A stretch of DNA of 64,000 bases from a bacterium (GTDB lineage Bacteria; Methylomirabilota; Methylomirabilia; Methylomirabilales; 2-02-FULL-66-22). The notes under the pieces are model-generated. The model searched no databases and was not told where the DNA came from. It worked only from the letters and a program-made list of their open reading frames with translations. The position numbers and the translations under genes were made by a program. Positions within the stretch are counted from its first letter, which is position 1. Every line of letters begins with the position of its first letter. The stretch is taken from positions 27,665-91,664 of the forward strand of contig JAKPQH010000254.1 in the NCBI GenBank assembly GCA_029580855.1, in the 5' to 3' direction. Shown here one piece after another: positions 63,951 to 64,000 of the stretch.

Positions 63951-64000
63951 ATGAACACGTTCCTCGACCGCCACGCCGACAAGATCCGCGGAGTCCTCTC
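63951..64000 (+). CDS. start of an unidentified gene, cut by the window edge
   Basis: Sixteen codons, MNTFLDRHADKIRGVL, are visible. A possible -10 box TAGACT (63935-63940), with a weak TGGCAA 17 nt upstream (63912), would place the transcript start 3-5 nt before the ATG. The N terminus resembles that of an uncharacterised multicopy protein family I have seen in mobile contexts, but the fragment is too short for a call. The 93 nt before it hold only a small CCGGC-ATA-GCCGG hairpin (63866-63878). Confidence 0.45.
   Translation, partial: MNTFLDRHADKIRGVL

Overview
The window is a GC-rich (roughly two-thirds G+C by eye) bacterial chromosome segment. The organism is Gram-negative: it carries KDO and heptose precursor genes (kdsB, rfaE1), the LPS-export permeases LptF/LptG, a TonB-dependent receptor and a TonB protein. 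Sigma70-type promoters (TTGACA, then boxes such as TAGAGT or TACATA) are recognisable. No rRNA, tRNA or single-copy taxonomic marker settles the phylum. The gene content and the peculiar repeat-rich intergenic DNA would fit an NC10/Methylomirabilota-, Rokubacteria- or Desulfobacterota-like lineage, but that is only an impression.

Layout. 0-3.6 kb: end of an iron-type ABC importer operon (binding protein, fused permease, ATPase). 3.6-12.7 kb: nucleotide-sugar and LPS-precursor genes (phosphohexomutase, split phosphomannose isomerase and mannose-1-P guanylyltransferase, UDP-glucose dehydrogenase, UDP-glucuronate decarboxylase, heptose-7-P kinase, kdsB), then pyrG. 12.7-14.5 kb: PTS enzyme I. 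14.7-19.4 kb: a complete branched-chain amino-acid-type ABC importer (livKHMGF). 19.4-22.1 kb: the methyl-cycle genes metK and ahcY. 22.1-36.4 kb: an accessory island. 36.4-43.1 kb: lptG/lptF, comEC, a lipoprotein and a DMT exporter. 43.2-49.0 kb: the conserved xseA-xseB-ispA-tlyA-nadK-recN string, with dxs absent from its usual place. 49.2-57.6 kb: a cobalamin-uptake regulon (two B12 riboswitches, btuF-btuC-btuD, btuB, tonB) followed by rlmK. 57.7-64 kb: an HDAC-family deacetylase, an unusual ferredoxin/Cys-rich protein pair, and a two-component system with three frame breaks.

The island at 22.5-36.4 kb is the most interesting part. It encodes an XRE-HTH/SNF2 helicase/DUF3883 fusion, a ClpP-class (SDH-type) serine protease, a DUF1156 DNA methylase, a four-helix-bundle protein, an AAA/DUF4143 ATPase and a DUF499 ATPase. 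The helicase + methylase + DUF499 ATPase core resembles anti-phage loci of the BREX/DISARM-like kind, but the hallmark genes of those systems are absent and a protease is added. The first gene starts at the predicted transcription start (leaderless), and an 18-bp palindrome overlaps its -10 box, so the HTH-helicase may repress its own operon.

A second theme is short, degenerate, tandem-motif DNA arranged as hairpins. Different motif families occur at 0.4, 5.5, 22.1, 28.7-31.5, 42.1 and 53.0 kb. They sit between genes, in frame inside the methylase gene (three times), on both sides of the four-helix-bundle gene in inverted orientation, and inside the loop of one B12 riboswitch. This looks like a mobile or self-spreading palindromic element, possibly tied to the four-helix-bundle gene.
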